Numbered from the stretch's first letter, positions 1 through 10,847 are shown. The stretch is 64,000 bases of DNA from Proteles cristata cristata (GCA_017311185.1 JAESUZ010001279.1:186001-250000), one strand, 5' to 3'. Made by a program: numbers and translations. Notes: generated by a model not told the origin, from the letters alone.

Positions 1-205
1 GGGACACACTCCCCCACCCCCCAAAACACTCTTAGCACACAGCTTTGCTGCATGTTCTGTCATCCAGAGCACCCGGAAGGACACACCCCTGCACAAGGGC
101 ACCCTCCCAGAGCAGTGAGGAGCTAGATCTACTACAATATGAGCTCTGACCTCATCAAAGTCCTGGAATGGCGTCAGAGGCATCAGTATCCGGCTCCTAG
201 GGAGG

Positions 206-585
206 CTGTAACAAATGACCACAAATGTTGTGGCTTAAAACAACTGAAAGGTGTTCTCTCACAGTTCTGGAGGCTCCATGCGGGAGGTCAAGGTGTCTGT
301 TGGCAGGGCTTGCATTCCCTTTCCAGATTCCTCCGCCAGCCTCTGCTGGTCCCGGCCGTCCTTGGCCATCCTTAGCTTGTGGCCGCATTGCTCTCATCTG
401 CCAGGCCCTCCTCCTCCCCTCGTCTAATCTCCCTTTGCTTCACCAGGAGCCCCTGCGGTAGCCTCGAGGGCCCACCTCGATTATCCGGGGCCATCTCCTC
501 ATCTCAGGATGCTTCATCACACCTGCAAAGTCCTTTTTCCAAACAAGGTCATATTCACGGTTTCTAGAGATTAGGATGCAGACCT
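206..585 (-). mobile_element. MLT1-like (MaLR) LTR fragment, antisense
   Basis: Carries the reverse of a common mammalian LTR-like repeat: TAACAAATGACCACAAA, GTGGCTTAAAACAAC, TCTCACAGTTCTGGAGGCT and CAAGGTGTCTGTTGGCAGGG are its recognisable blocks. The family name is from memory. The same repeat appears in sense at 4196-4700 and 11850-12430. Confidence 0.55.
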
Positions 586-1650
586 ACTGACAGGTGACCA
601 TTTCTCAACTAACCACATCATCCTCACTCTCCTGGCTGGAATGCACAGCAGAGAGAGAAAAAGGAAAAAGACACAATCCTGGGAAATGCTAGCCTCACCA
701 GCAGACAGTTGTGCGGAGAGAGAAGCCCGGACAGGAAAAAGTGCTATGTTCCCATCGTTGGTGCCATGTGTCTGCGGCACAGGAGAGGTCCAACCTTCCA
801 TCTTCATGTCAACAGGTGTTATTTCTTCCTTGAGAGAAACACAACGAATAATCCAGGGTTGCTGAGTGAAGCGGCTCACCGATGGCTGGCTGCGTGCCGC
901 TGGCTCGTGGTGACCCCGATCCACCCACCCAGCCTCCCCTTGGCCTCCTTCGGGGCTGGAGGGCCCCCACCCCAGCCACAGCCAGAGTGGAAGTGTTGGT
1001 GCCCCCATTTAAAACCCATTTGTGAAAGGCTCATAAATCACACTCTCGGAAAACTCACTCCTCGTTATAACAGCAGAGAACGCGACTCTGTTCGGAGACT
1101 TAAATAAATATGAGTGTGTAGTGGGTTGTTTGTTTTTTCAGCAGGGGATCACATGTAAGAGGATTCTGCATCCCGCTCTCATAGCTGGTCGCGTTGTTGA
1201 AGCCAGGAGTAATTGCAGGCTGCCTCTTCAAATGCAGCAGTCTCGATCATCAGGCAAAGCAAGTGGGCACTGAACACTTAGTGTGATTTCAGAGGAGCCA
1301 GAAAGGCTCAGAAATGCAATATGCCTTCCTTCTGACCCTGCAAAACAACTAGATCAATGTCCCAAATTCTGCAATTACAGCTTCCTTCCTTTGGATATGC
1401 CCCTGGTCAAAACACTAATAATACTGCTCAAAAGCGTCACTCTCTAAGCATGGTTTTATTTATACACTTACCCTAGCATTTTCTCAGAACAAGTGTTATG
1501 ATGTGAGTATAGGACTGTCCACGGGACAAGACAGGGGACAGTGCTGGGGCTGGAAATGAGGAATCAAGGGCTGGTCTGGGTCCCCGGCTATGCCTGGAGA
1601 GGGTCCCTTGTGATTTTAACTTTAAAGGTGAACTAAAATGTAACCTTGTG
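586..1650. other. Intergenic stretch with nothing recognised
   Basis: Mixed-composition unique-looking sequence; short open frames on both strands show no domain, codon bias or splice pattern that I recognise. Confidence 0.5.
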
Positions 1651-1780
1651 AAGGGTGGCTGAGTGGCTCATTCTGTTGAGCATCCAACCTTGGCTCAGGT
1701 CATGATCTCGTGGTTTGTGAGCTGGAGCCCCACTTCGGTCTCTGTGCTGACATTTTAAAAATGTAAGAACAAAATAAAAT
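1651..1780 (+). mobile_element. CAN-SINE (short copy)
   Basis: tRNA-like head (GGTGGCTGAGTGGCTCA ... GTCATGATCTCG) and AAAATAAAATAAAA tail. Flanked by AAAATGTAACCTTGTG (1635-1650) and AAAATGAACCTTGTG (1781-1795), a near-perfect target-site duplication. Confidence 0.85.
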
Positions 1781-1796
1781 AAAATGAACCTTGTGT

Positions 1797-2470
1797 CCAG
1801 GGGTATGTTCTTCCGCATAGATCACCATCTGTAGGTACCTAAGTTCCTCCATTTATGAGCAGTGTGGGATCTAAGAGGCTGCACATAAGCCCATGTGTTC
1901 CCGGCCAAAGTGGCATGAAAGAAGTTACCAGAGTGTGCATGTCCACGTAAGTTAAGTTTCACCAAAGAACTGTCTCCCAGACCATGAGAAACTAGGTGCT
2001 TTAGGGGTGACTTCCTTCCCAGCAAGATCTCAGACATGACGCATTTGCAGGGATGCGATAAAATAGACAGTCACAGACAGATGAAGGAGAACTGAGTCAG
2101 GGAGGTGGGGGCAGGGAAGGAAAGAGTGGGTGTCACCAGGTTTCTGTGATCAGAACCTGAGCGGGAATCACCAAGGACTAGGGCAGGGATGTCCTGGGGT
2201 TGGCTGAAAGGCAAGAACTGGCCTGAACCTAAAGCAACAGGGAGCCGTGGGGCTGCCCCGAGGCAGGGTCCCATGGGAGGACCCACACCTGGGATTCTTG
2301 TTGTAGAAAAAGATCTTCAAAGGCCTGTGAAATGATCTGGCGTGGGAGAAAGGGGGCTTCCCCATCTACTGACAAAGGCAGATGTGGACTCTCTTTGGAG
2401 GAAAGGTTCCCCAAGTTAGTTTGCAGGAATCCCACAAATTAAGATTAAGCACAAGCACAACCTCACAAAC
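1797..2470. other. Intergenic stretch with nothing recognised
   Basis: Unique-looking sequence between two SINEs. Small open frames only. Confidence 0.5.
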
Positions 2471-2485
2471 AAAAATCAATGAATA

Positions 2486-2695
2486 GGGGAGCCTGGGTGG
2501 CTTAGTCGGTTAAGCGTCCGACTTTCGCTTGGGTCATGATCTCGCGGTTCGTGGGTTCGAGCCCCGCGTCGGGCTCTGTGCTGACTGCCAGCTCAGAGCC
2601 TGGAGCCTGTTTCAGTCTGTGACTCCCTCTCTCTCTGACCCTCCCCTGCTCACGCTGTCTCTCTCTCTCTCCTAGAAATAAATAAAACATTAAAA
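2486..2695 (+). mobile_element. CAN-SINE, felid type, full length
   Basis: Head GCCTGGGTGGCTTAGTCGG, B box GGTTCGAGCCCC, CT-rich body and AAATAAATAAAACATTAAAA tail. Duplication AAAAATCAATGAATA at 2471-2485 and 2696-2710. Confidence 0.95.
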
Positions 2696-2879
2696 AAAAA
2701 TCAATGAATATTTGGGAAGGCAAGTCACTACGAGTGAAAGCTAACAGAAACAAGAAACAAAGTTAGAATCCCAAGGACTACAGAGGTGGTAGCAACAGTG
2801 TGCAGACTTATGCGTAAAAAACATCTAAGGAAGAAAGAACACAATTTGTGAATAAACAACAAGACCATGGATTGGTAGA

Positions 2880-3310
2880 ATTGTGGGGAAGAACAAACAG
2901 AACTAAAAATTAACAAGATAGCTGTTGAAGAAAAAACTCAATGGTTAAGTTAAACCATAGGTTATACTCTTAAAGAAAGAATGAATAAACTAGAAGATAT
3001 ATCTGAAGAAGTTATCCAGAATACAGCAGAAAGAAGAGATGAAAATATGACAAAGTGGGGCGCCTGGGTGGCTCAGTCGGTTGGGCGGCTGACTTCGGCT
3101 CAGGTCATGATCTCACGGCTCGTGGGTTTGAGCCCCGTGTCGGGCTCTGTGCTGACAGCTCAGAGCCTGAAGTCTGCTTCTGATTCTGTCCCCCTCTCTC
3201 TCTGCTCCTCCCTCGCTTGCACTCTCTCTCTCAAAAATAGAAAACATTAAATTAAAAAAAAAGAAAATATAACAAAGTGTATCAGATATGGAGGAAAGAA
3301 TGAGACGATT
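2880..3310 (+). mobile_element. HAL1/L1-like LINE ORF1 remnant, interrupted by a SINE
   Basis: Segments reading AATAAACTAGAAGATATATC, GAAGAAGTTATCCAGAATAC and AGCAGAAAGAAGAGATGAAA resemble the coiled-coil part of old LINE ORF1 (half-L1 type). The CAN-SINE at 3058-3262 splits it. Heavily decayed; family from memory. Confidence 0.45.
3058..3262 (+). mobile_element. CAN-SINE, felid type
   Basis: Full head, CT body and A-rich tail. Duplication GAAAATATGACAAAGTG before (3041-3057) and GAAAATATAACAAAGTG after (3263-3279). Confidence 0.95.
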
Positions 3311-3490
3311 GAACATAGGGGTTGGGAAACTCTGGCCCAGGTGGCTACCCAGCTGGCCACCTGTTCTCACAGTGAAGTTTTATTGGAGCTCCACCACACT
3401 CATTATTTTCTGTGTTGCCCATGGCATCTTTCACACTACCATGCAGTTAAGTAGTTGTGACAGACACTGTATGGCCTAGAATATTTACTC
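3308..3490 (+). mobile_element. Old DNA-transposon-like fragment (hAT type suspected)
   Basis: GGGGTTGGGAAACTCTGGCC, AAGTTTTATTGGAGC, TAGTTGTGACAGACACTGTA and GGCCTAGAATATTTACT match a widespread mammalian medium-copy repeat that I associate with non-autonomous hAT elements. I cannot name the family with confidence. Confidence 0.4.
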
Positions 3491-3510
3491 TCTAGCCTTT
3501 TAAAAATATA

Positions 3511-3596
3511 TATTGTCCAGTCTATATACATACATATATATACACATATGTATAGGAATACATATATACATATACACACATATATATGAATATGAC
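3511..3596. repeat. TA/CA-rich low-complexity tract
   Basis: Imperfect repeats of TATA, CATA and ACAC units. Confidence 0.8.
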
Positions 3597-3640
3597 TGAA
3601 AATCCAGAAGGAAAATAGAGAAAATAAAAAAGAGGGGTAA

Positions 3641-3835
3641 GGGCGCCTGGGTGATTCAGGTTGGTTGGTTAAACATCCAAATCTTGATTTTGGCTCTGGC
3701 CATGATCTTGCAGTCCGTGAGATCCAGCCCAGCACAGGGCTCTGAGCTGACAGTGTGGAGCGTGCTTGGGAGTCTCTCTCTGCCTCTCTCCTGCTAGCAT
3801 TATCTGTTTCTCAAAATAAATAGACCACTTTTTTA
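3641..3835 (+). mobile_element. CAN-SINE, first of a tandem pair
   Basis: GGGCGCCTGGGTGATTCAGG head, diverged body, TCAAAATAAATAG tail. Preceded by AAAAAGAGGGGTAA and followed by AAAAAGGGGTAACAGAG, the target duplication that the next SINE re-used. Confidence 0.9.
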
Positions 3836-3850
3836 AAAAGGGGTAACAGA

Positions 3851-4060
3851 GGGCGCCTGGGTGGCTCAGTCAGTTGGGCCTCCGACTTCGGCTCGGGTCA
3901 TGATCTCACGGTTCGTGGGTTCGAGCCCTGCATTGGGCTCTGTGCTGGCTGCCAGCTCAGAGCCTGGAGCCTGCTTCAGATTCTGTGTCTCCCTCTCTCT
4001 CTGACCCTTCCCTGCTCATGCTGTCTCTCTCTCTCAGATATAAATAAAGATTAAAAAAAA
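3851..4060 (+). mobile_element. CAN-SINE, second of a tandem pair in the same target site
   Basis: Full felid-type copy beginning GGGCGCCTGGGTGGCTCAGT. Ends in an A run followed by AAAAAGAGGAGTAACAG, the third copy of the target sequence seen before 3641 and 3851. Confidence 0.93.
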
Positions 4061-4195
4061 AAAAAGAGGAGTAACAGGTCAAACGATAATTACTAAAATA
4101 TCCAAAACAGGTTAAAACGTGAAGCCACATATCCAAAGAGTACAACATATCCGGAGCAAAATAAACCAAAACAGAGTCAGGCTGGATATGCAGTC

Positions 4196-4700
4196 TAAAT
4201 TATGTCCCGCAGAAAAGTACGTCCACGCCCCCAACTGCAGTACCTATCTATGAATATGACTTTATTTGGAAATAGGGTCTTTGCTAATGCAGCCAAGTTA
4301 AGGAACTTGAGTAAGATCATCCTGAATATAAGGTGGACCTTAAATTCAACGACTGGTGTCCTTACAAGAAAAAATAGGGAAAGAGAGAGGGCAAGAGAAA
4401 AAGATAGGGTATTGGTGATACAGAGACCCAGCGAAGAAGCCATGTGGAGACAGAGGCAGAGATTGGAGAGGTGTTACCACAGCCAAGGGACCCTTGGAAC
4501 CACTAGAAACTGAGAGAACCTTCTCTAGAGCCTTTGGAGGCAGTGCGGCCATGTTGACTCCTGGATTTGGAGACACTGCGGCCATATTGACTCCTGGATT
4601 TCAGACTTCTGGCCTTGGCAACTTTGAGAGAATAAATTTCAGTTGTTTTAAGCCACCAAATTTGTGGCGATTTGTTAGGGCAGTCCCAGGCATATCACAC
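4196..4700 (+). mobile_element. MLT1-like (MaLR) LTR with an internal 33-bp tandem duplication
   Basis: Recognisable blocks: TGACTTTATTTGGAAATAGG, GACTGGTGTCCTTACAAGA, GAAGCCATGTGGAGACAGAG and the 3' end TTTCAGTTGTTTTAAGCCAC. The segments 4541-4573 and 4574-4606 are a near-identical duplication. Family name from memory. Confidence 0.55.
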
Positions 4701-4739
4701 AGATTTTGTTTAGTTTGGTAGAATAAAGATGACTCCAAG

Positions 4740-5320
4740 TTTATTGTCATCCTCCACACCAAGAGATGTTGCTTTTCTTCCATCCTCTTGAATCTGGGTT
4801 GGCCCATGACTGTTTTAACTGACTGAATATGGCAGAAATGGTGCCTGCCAGCTCCGAGGCTGAGACCTCAGAAGCCGTAGCAGACTCTGCTTTTACACTT
4901 TTGGGAGCCTTGAGCTTCCCCATTAGATATGCAGGAACCCTGTTGGGAAAAGCGCACAGAGAAGCCAGAGGAGAGAGAGGGGGCCAGGACTCCATGGACA
5001 TAGAGAGAAAGACCCAGCCTCCCAGACGTCCTGGCCGCCCAACACTCTGGCACCGGCTTCCAGCTTTGTCTCTCCCCTGTCCCATCCTAGAGCCTGGTTC
5101 TTAGATCTAGAACCCCTACTACCTTCTCGATATTAGGGCATTCACCCCAAGGCAGCTCAGCCGCAAGCGGTCCTGCCAGGGTATCCTGTCACGGTGGGTG
5201 AGCCATCTCGGATGTCCCAGCCCAGTCGAGGCGTAAGAGGACTACAACCCCAGGCAATATAACATTTGGCCCGAAAAACCACCTGGCTAATGCCCAGTCA
5301 ACTCACAGAATCATGAGCAG
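4740..5320 (+). mobile_element. Second old LTR-like repeat
   Basis: CCATCCTCTTGAATCTGGGT, GGTGAGCCATCTCGGATGTC, CCAGCCCAGTCGAGG and ACTCACAGAATCATGAGCAG match a common mammalian LTR-like repeat of MaLR/ERV age. It lies directly downstream of the MLT1-like copy. Short open frames inside it are not genes. Confidence 0.45.
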
Positions 5321-5556
5321 ACAAGGCATTTGCAAACTTGAGAAAGATGTCCTTATCGGTATAGGTATTGCAGCAAAACCAAGTAGAGATGAATGGTTGG
5401 TTCTTGGTTCCTGTTCTCAGATGAGCTGATAATAATAAATTCTTTAGACCTGTGTGAGTAGGAGATTTATAGAGCACCCAGACGATAGTTAACTCTTAGG
5501 ACTTAGTATCATATGACTCTAATTTTGTTAACCACACACAAGGAGTTGTTGTTGCT

Positions 5557-5626
5557 ATTCTTCTTCTCTTCCTCCCCTTCTTCTCCTTCTTTTTCTTCTT
5601 CTTCTCCTCCTTCTTCTTCTTCATCT
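5557..5626. repeat. TTC-rich (polypyrimidine) microsatellite
   Basis: Imperfect TTC/TCC repeats, about 70 bases with almost no purines on the + strand. Confidence 0.9.
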
Positions 5627-5661
5627 TGCTTTACATCGAAGTAAATAAAACTACTAATCAA

Positions 5662-5832
5662 GGGGAGCCAAGGTGGCTCAGTTCATTAAGCATCTGACTC
5701 TTGGTTTTGGCTGACATTGTGATCTCACGGTTCGTGAGTTTCACGGAACCAGCTTGGGATTCTCTGTCTCTCCCTCCCTCTCTCTGACCCTTCCTCACTC
5801 TCTCTCTCAAAATAAACAAATAAACATTTTTT
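5662..5832 (+). mobile_element. CAN-SINE (diverged, internally deleted)
   Basis: GGGGAGCCAAGGTGGCTCAG head and TCAAAATAAACAAATAAAC tail. Duplication AAAACTACTAATCAA before and AAAACTACTGATCAA after. Part of the B-box region is missing. Confidence 0.88.
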
Positions 5833-5849
5833 GAAAACTACTGATCAAA

Positions 5850-6820
5850 TAAAACAAAATATCAAATTAATGAATATTGCAATGAAAAATCATTAAAAAA
5901 AAAAAAAAGAAAAACAACCCATGTGGTTAACTATGTGCCCTAGGGTCAGAAACTTGACCACTAGGTGGAACTGTAGAAACAAAACAGCATCTCATTTATG
6001 GGCAATCATGGTCATCTCACACCATAGAGAAAAAAGTACATCATATCTGAGACAAACAAACAGAAACAAGGTGAGCAAAATAAAGGGAATCTTGCAACTT
6101 TCTTGTAAATTACTAACTCCAAAGCAAAAACAGCTTGATCTCAGACTTCTGTGATGCTGCTGTTTGGAAATTTGTCAGGACCTTTGTGGATGTGACAATC
6201 ATGTGACAAATTTGCTGTTTTTCTACCATACACAGTACCATAATCACAGTACCTTTGTGAAATGTTTTCCTTTTAAATTCCTGTTGTATTTTGTATGATG
6301 ATCTAGTCTTTCTAACCCCTGCAAAGTGTTGCAGATCTTTTGCAAAGCTCCATTTCTAAATACGTTTGTCTCAAAATCTTTCATTTACAGAAGCCCTGAA
6401 CTCGGGGAGAGCAAGTAGACTGGAAGGTAGGGGAAAAGGAGAATGAAGTGAACATCTCTATGCTGAACAGTCATGTTTCCCCTCTTACCTCCCAGAACAC
6501 TGGATATAAGGTGATTTTCCCCAGGCAGGAAATTGGAGGATTTGTCCCCGAAGAAACTAAGAAGCCCCAGTAAAAAGACAGAGATGATAATAATTGGGGC
6601 CCCCAATGAGAAAACCAGAGAACCTCTCAGTCGCCCTAGAGTGAAGCCCCACTATCACATATCCCACCTAAATCCATAGGGCTTCTAGTCAGGCTCCTTC
6701 TCTGACATGCAGACGGACCAGGGTCTTTCCCTTTTGTTCAATTGTTTTGTTCTCTGTGTTTTCCTCTGTTCTGCTTTTCCATTTTGTTTTACCGTATAAG
6801 ATGCCGTCCTCTAATATGCT
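5850..6820. other. Intergenic stretch with nothing recognised
   Basis: Moderately AT-rich unique-looking DNA. No repeat family, gene or RNA recognised. Confidence 0.5.
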
Positions 6821-6839
6821 GTTAGAGACTTTTTTCTAG

Positions 6840-7771
6840 CATTCTAATGACATGGCAGAAAACAAACAGAAAAAAAAAAAGGCAAATGTAGGTAGCAGAA
6901 GAAAACTTCAAACATTTATATAGCAAAATTCTCCAAGAGAGTACAATGCATCTATAAAACAAGAATACAGTGACAGAAAATAGGGCGCATTCAGGGAAAA
7001 AGAATGAGGTCCTAGAAAGTAATGATGCATTAACTGAAATGAAAAATTCAATAGTTGGATGAGACAATTGAAAAAATATCCCAGAAAGTAGAACAAAATG
7101 TTAAAGAGACAAGAGAAGAAAGTATAAGAGAAAACCTGAATATCAATGCAGAAGTCAATACCCAAAAAATAGGAGTTCTATAGAAGACAGATAGTACAGG
7201 GAGTGGAAATCATCAAAGAAAGAATACCCATAACAACTGTCATCACCAAAGAGCATTATTTTCCAGATGGAACATGCTCAAAGTGTATCCAGCAGAATGA
7301 AGGGGGGTGGGGGTGGGACGGGGCAGAGAGGAAAGCCTCTAGCAAAGATTTTTAAAAATTTTTCTTTAATTTTTTTAATGTCTTATTTATTTCTGAGAAA
7401 GAGAGACACAGTGTGAGCAGTGGAGAGTCAGAGAGAGAAGGAGATACAGAATCGGTAGCAGGCTCCAGGCTCTGAGCTAGTTGTCAGCACAGAGCCCGAT
7501 GTAGGGCTCAAACCCATGAACTGTGTGATTGTGACCTGAGCCGAAGTTGGACGCTTAACTGACTGAGCCACCCAGGCGCCCCCCACCCCCAGAGATTTTT
7601 TTTTAATCTTGTGGTGTTTTTTTTTTTACTTTCAGAGGGAGAAAATTGTATAATTTTAAGGAATTAGAATGACACCAACATTAGAAGTTGGAAGGTAGTA
7701 AAGGACTACACTCGTAATTCTAAAGAAAAATTTCCAGTCTAGAATTCTATAACCAGTCAAGCTAGCAATTC
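6840..7771 (+). mobile_element. HAL1-like LINE remnant, left part
   Basis: GTCAATACCCAAAAAATAGG, TGTATCCAGCAGAATGAA and CTAGAATTCTATAACCAGTC resemble the ORF1 and 3' part of half-L1 elements. The element continues at 8983-9120 after being split by the 5'-inverted L1; a SINE (7366-7590) also sits inside it. Family from memory. Confidence 0.5.
7366..7590 (-). mobile_element. CAN-SINE, antisense
   Basis: Reverse-oriented copy: T-rich tail, GAGAGAGACA body, then GACTGAGCCACCCAGGCGCC head. A loose duplication of AGCAAAGATTTTT / CAGAGATTTTTTTT flanks it. Confidence 0.92.
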
Positions 7772-7786
7772 AAAAAGAAGGGTAGA

Positions 7787-8967
7787 TTTCATTCTTCTTG
7801 ATGGCCAAGTAGTATTCTATTGTGTGTATATGTACCACATCTTCTTTATCCATTCATCAGTTGATGGACATTTGGACTCTTTCTATACTTTGGTTATTGT
7901 TGATAGTGCTGCTATAAACATGGGGGGGTGTCTCTTCAAATCAGCATTTTTGTATCCTCTGAATAAATACCTAGTAGTGCAATTGCTGGGTTGTAGGGTA
8001 GTTCTATTTTAGTTTTTTGAGGAACCTCCATACTCTTTTCCAGAGTAGCAGCACCAGTGTGCATTCCTACCAACAGTGCAAAAGGGTTCCCCATCCTTGC
8101 TAATAGCTCTTGTTCCCTGAATCATTAATTTTAGCCATTCTGACAAGTGTGAGGTGGTACCTCATTGTGGTTTTGATTTGTATTTCCCTGATGATGAGCG
8201 ATTTTGAGCATCTTTTCGTGTGTCTGTTAGCCATCTGGATGTCTTCTTTGGAAAAGTGTCTGTTCATGTCTTTTGCCCATTTTGTCATTGGATTATTTTT
8301 TTTGGGGGGGGTATTGAGTTTGATAAATTCCTTATAGATTTTGTATACTAACCCTTTATTTGATATGTCATTTGCAAATATCTTCTCCCATTCTGTCAGT
8401 TTTCCTTTTAGTTTTATAAATTGTTTCCTTCTCTGTGCATAAGATTTTTATCTTGATGAAGTCCAAAGAGTCAATCTTTTACTTTTTTTTCCCTTGTCTC
8501 TGGAGACGTGTCTAGTAAGAAGTTGCTGTGACTGAGATCAAAGAGGTTGCTCCTGTTTTCTCCTGTAGGATTTTGATGGTTTCCTGTCTTTGCAACAACA
8601 TGGATGGAACTAGAGTATATTATGCTAAGCGAAATATGTCAGGCAGAGTAAGACAAATACCATACGATTTCATTCATATGTGAAATTTAAGAAACATAAC
8701 AGATGAACATAGGGGAAGGAAAGGAAAAGTAAGATAAAAAGAGAGAAAAAGACAAACCATAACAGATTTTTAAATACAGAGAACAAACTGAGGGATGGTA
8801 GAGGGGAGGTGGGTTGGGGGATGGGCTAAATGGGTGCTGGGCATCAAGGAGGGCACTTGTCAGGATGAGCCCTGGGTGTTTTACATAAGCAATGAATCAC
8901 TGGGCTCTACTCCTGAAACCAATACTACATTATATGTTAACTAACTTGAATTTAAATACATGTTTTT
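7787..8967 (+). mobile_element. L1 insertion with a 5' inversion (twin-priming product)
   Basis: 7787-about 8588 is L1 ORF2/3' sequence in antisense (TTCTTGATGGCCAAGTAGTA, TTGAGGAACCTCCATACTCT, TTCTTTGGAAAAGTGTCTGT). From about 8589 to 8967 is L1 3' UTR in sense (GCAACAACATGGATGGAAC, ending TGTTAACTAACTTGAATTTA). Flanking AAAAAGAAGGGTAGA (7772-7786) and AAAAAGGAGAGTAGA (8968-8982) agree at 13 of 15 bases, a target-site duplication. Many disruptions; not active. Confidence 0.85.
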
Positions 8968-8982
8968 AAAAAGGAGAGTAGA

Positions 8983-9120
8983 ATGAAGACACGGATATGA
9001 AAAATCTCAGAAATGTCCTCCCCGGCATCCTTTCTCAGGAAGCTAGTGGAGGATGTGCGTCACCAAATGAGAAACAAGTCAAATAAGCCAAAGGGATGAG
9101 AGGAAAGAGGGGAACAAGGT
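8983..9120 (+). mobile_element. HAL1-like LINE remnant, right part
   Basis: AATGAAGACACGGATATG, CATCCTTTCTCAGGAAGCTA and GTGGAGGATGTGCGTCACCA continue the element interrupted at 7771. Same naming caveat. Confidence 0.5.
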
Positions 9121-9196
9121 GGGGAGGGACAGAGAGAGAGAGAGAGAACTAGCACATGGGAGACACAGGATGTCAGAGCCCAATATGAGAAACAAG

Positions 9197-9407
9197 TTTT
9201 TAAATTTTTTAATTGTTTTTTTAATTTTAGAGAGAGGGAGAGCAGAAACAGAGGGGAGGGACAGAAGGAGAAAGAAAGAGGATTTTAAGCAGGTTCCACA
9301 CTCAGCGCAGAGCTTGTCATGGGGCTCGATCCCATGATCCTGGGATCAGGACCTCAGCTGAAATCAAGATTCAGACATTCAACCGACTGAGCCACCAAGG
9401 TGGCCCA
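9197..9407 (-). mobile_element. CAN-SINE, antisense, diverged
   Basis: T-rich tail then GAGAGAGGGAGAGCAGAAAC, head CCGACTGAGCCACCAAGGTG. Duplication GAGAAACAAG at 9187-9196 and 9409-9418. Confidence 0.9.
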
Positions 9408-9419
9408 AGAGAAACAAGG

Positions 9420-9846
9420 TTCTATAGAGTCTCAAAGTAGCTCCTTCACAAAACACTTATTTCAAAGGGAATAGGATTAATTTACAGTGGAGAAGCCTTA
9501 ATCAAGTGATTATAGTCCAATCATTATAAATAAATGATTCTATCATGTTAATCAAATAAATGATCAGATTTCAAATCAATAGGCAATGAAGGTCATTGGT
9601 GGAATGCAATGAGCATACGGCACTAGGACCAAAGACGCATCTCTTGGATCGAGTCATGAAAAACATGAGACATGACAGTTACATGCAACACATGGTCTAG
9701 GACTGGATCCTGGATCCCGGGGGTGGAAAAGTTATAAAGAACATTATTGGGAACATTGATGAAATATGAATATAAATTCTGAATTAAATAACAGTTCTGG
9801 TATTACAACAGTAATTTTCCTAATTTTAATGATTGTATGGAGGTTA
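9420..9846. other. Intergenic stretch with nothing recognised
   Basis: AT-rich unique-looking DNA with short direct repeats of ATAAATGAT only. Confidence 0.5.
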
Positions 9847-9860
9847 CAGAAGGGACTATT

Positions 9861-10080
9861 TTTTTTTTTTTTATGTTTTATTTATTTCTGGAAGACAGAG
9901 AGACAGAGCATGAGCAGGGGAGGGTCGGAGAGAGAGGGAGATACAGAATCTGAAACAGGCTCCAGGCTCTGAGCTGGCTGTCAGCACAGAGCCTGACACG
10001 GGGCTCGAACCCGCGAACTGTGAGATCATGACCTGAGCCAAAGTTGGACGCTTAACTGACTGAGTCACCCAGGCGCACCC
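9861..10080 (-). mobile_element. CAN-SINE, antisense, with a triplicated flanking sequence
   Basis: T13 tail, full body, head ending CCAGGCGCACCC. AAGGGACTATT lies at 9850-9860, 10083-10093 and again at about 10110-10120 after a CTTTTTTTTTTCCCC insert, suggesting two insertions in the same site. Confidence 0.93.
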
Positions 10081-10340
10081 ATAAGGGACTATTCTTTTTT
10101 TTTTCCCCAGAAGGGACTATTCTTGATCTTGGAAAATTTACACTTAAGTATTTGGGGGGTAAAAGGGCATAATGCCATATTTTCAAGTGATTCAGAGAGA
10201 GGGAGAGAGACAGAGATAATCAAATAAGAGGAAATGTAAAGAATTGGTAAATCTAGGTAAAGGGCCTATGAGAGCGCCTCATACTCTTCTTGTAACTCTT
10301 CTGTGAGTTTGCAACTGCGTACAAATTAAAAGTTACAAAG

Positions 10341-10543
10341 GGATGCCTGGGTGGCTCAGTTGGTTAAGTGTCCGACTTTGGCTCAGGTCATGATCTCTCA
10401 GTCTGTAGTTCCAGCCCCACATCAGGCTCTGTGCTGACAGCTTGGAGCCTGGAGTGTGCTTTGGGTTCTGTGTCTCCCTCTTTCTGTCTGTCCCTCCCCT
10501 GCTCGTGCTCTGTCTCCCTCTCTCTTAAAAATAAATAACCCTT
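10341..10543 (+). mobile_element. CAN-SINE, felid type
   Basis: Head GATGCCTGGGTGGCTCAGTT, CT body, AAAAATAAATAACC tail. Duplication AAAAGTTACAAAG / AAAACGTTACAAAA. Confidence 0.93.
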
Positions 10544-10571
10544 TAAAAAACGTTACAAAAAGCCTCATTCA

Positions 10572-10770
10572 GGGACGCCTGGGTGGCTTAGTCGGTTAAG
10601 CGTCCGACTTTCGCTTAGGTCATGATCTCGCGTTTGTGGGTTAGAGCCCCGCGTCGGGCTCTGTGCTGACTGCCAGCTCGGAGCCTGGAGCCTGTTTCAG
10701 TCTGTGACTCCCTCTCTCTCTGACCCTCCTGCTCACGCTGTCTCTCTCTCTCTCCTAGAAAAAAAAAAAA
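10572..10770 (+). mobile_element. CAN-SINE, felid type, close behind the previous copy
   Basis: Head GGACGCCTGGGTGGCTTAGT, poly-A tail. Perfect duplication AAAAAGCCTCATTCA on both sides (10557-10571 and about 10769-10783), so this is a young insertion. Confidence 0.95.
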
Positions 10771-10847
10771 AAAGCCTCATTCACTGTATTCGGAGTTCAT
10801 TCTCATCAAAAGTTGCATTTTATGGTTAAAATGTAACTTCAATGATA

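Noticed and set aside
2486..2580. tRNA-like heads with A and B boxes, here and in all CAN-SINEs
   Set aside because: They belong to tRNA-derived SINEs with CT body, A tail and target duplications; none folds as an intact stand-alone tRNA gene.
3641..4060. Spaced direct repeats that might suggest an array
   Set aside because: They are two SINE copies in one target site, in a mammalian genome; not a CRISPR array.
7824..8337. Short frames with hydrophobic content on both strands
   Set aside because: They fall in antisense L1 ORF2 sequence with many disruptions.
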